This document shows, one piece after another, positions 63,601 through 64,000 of a DNA stretch of 64,000 nt (the first letter of the stretch is position 1; each line of letters begins with the position of its first letter). The translations under genes were made by a program, and so were the position numbers. A model generated the notes under the pieces. It had not been told where the DNA came from. It saw only the letters and a program-made list of their open reading frames with translations, and did no database searches. Source of the DNA: Paenibacillus sp. P25 (lineage in GTDB: Bacteria > Bacillota > Bacilli > Paenibacillales > NBRC-103111). The stretch is taken from positions 7,066,001 to 7,130,000 of the forward strand of contig CP085629.1 of assembly GCA_024704175.1 (NCBI GenBank), given 5' to 3'.

Positions 63601-64000
63601 GGGAGGAGCCGCCGCCTCTGCGCATTCAGTACAAGGACTATGCCGTATGGCAGCAGTCCCCGGCGCAGAAGGAGCAGCTGAAGCGGCAGGAAGCGTACTG
63701 GCTGGAGCAGTTCCGCGGGGAGCCGCCGGTGCTCGAAATGCCGACGGACTACGCGCGCCCGGCTGTGCAGAAGTACGACGGCCATACGCTGCAGTTCCGC
63801 TTGGATTCGGCGGTCAGCGAGGGGCTTAAGCGGATCGCGGCCGAGAACGGGGCGACGCTGTACATGGTGCTGCTTGCGGCGTATACCGTCCTGCTGCAAA
63901 AGTATACGGGGCAGGAAGACGTGATTGTCGGCACGCCGATCGCGGGAAGGACCCACAGCGATCTGCAGCCGGTCATCGGGATGTTCGTCAACACGCTGGC
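60623..64000 (+). CDS. Lipopeptide NRPS 2: half-C-A(Ile-like)-T-C (partial, three frameshifts)
   Basis: Starts at GTG 60623 behind GAGGAGA and runs off the right edge. The first 230 residues are only the C-terminal lobe of a condensation domain ([42 protein letters not shown]); the N-terminal half with HHxxxDG is missing. A3: code DGFFLGVVF(K), one change from a known Ile code (DGFFLGVVYK). T3: [16 protein letters not shown]4: [14 protein letters not shown], closely matching C2. Breaks near 61065, 62083 and 63325. The C domain that loads this module is probably C3 of NRPS 1, so the module is split over two proteins. Confidence 0.88.

Overview
The window looks like a chromosomal segment of a Paenibacillus-type member of the Bacillales. 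Ribosome binding sites are of the AGGAGG kind. Surface proteins carry S-layer homology (SLH) domains. There are LplB/LplC-type sugar permeases with YesN-like AraC regulators, Rrf2 and YolD-like genes, and a lipopeptide synthetase using 2,4-diaminobutyrate. No rRNA, tRNA, CRISPR array or complete insertion sequence was found.

Layout: (a) 1-9.5 kb: chromosomal genes, namely two two-component systems, a bacterial GRAS-family protein, a truncated haemoglobin, an EamA exporter, small membrane proteins, an ArsR/SRPBCC pair and a stalk-domain secreted protein. (b) 9.8-19 kb: a regulatory island around two divergent, paralogous NTPase-LuxR regulators. A shared DNA motif lies upstream of a secreted protein, between the regulators, upstream of a membrane/secreted/SDR/peptide operon, and upstream of small-peptide genes. 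(c) 19.1-25.4 kb: a roughly 2,090-residue SLH protein with 843-bp internal repeats and seven RCC1 repeats. (d) 25.7-31.7 kb and 34.2-41.7 kb: two convergent carbohydrate loci. The first has an AraC regulator, a binding lipoprotein, two permeases and a sulfatase; the second has two permeases, a lipoprotein, a YesN-like regulator and a GH2 enzyme. Between them lie a hydrolase/Rrf2 pair and a gene remnant. (e) 42.1-50.3 kb: a second SLH protein, two overlapping small membrane genes, YolD-like, HIT and Ohr genes. (f) 50.5 kb to the right edge: a lipopeptide cluster with type II thioesterase, diaminobutyrate aminotransferase and two NRPS genes. Adenylation codes read as Thr, Dab and an Ile-like residue, and the first condensation domain is of the lipid-starter kind. 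The predicted product starts acyl-Thr-Dab-Ile.

A property of the whole window matters to any user: about 40 single-base frameshifts interrupt otherwise well-conserved genes. Many sit in G/C or A/T runs where one base more or less restores the protein. Uncorrected sequencing error is the simplest explanation, so broken genes are annotated as full-length CDS spans with their breakpoints.
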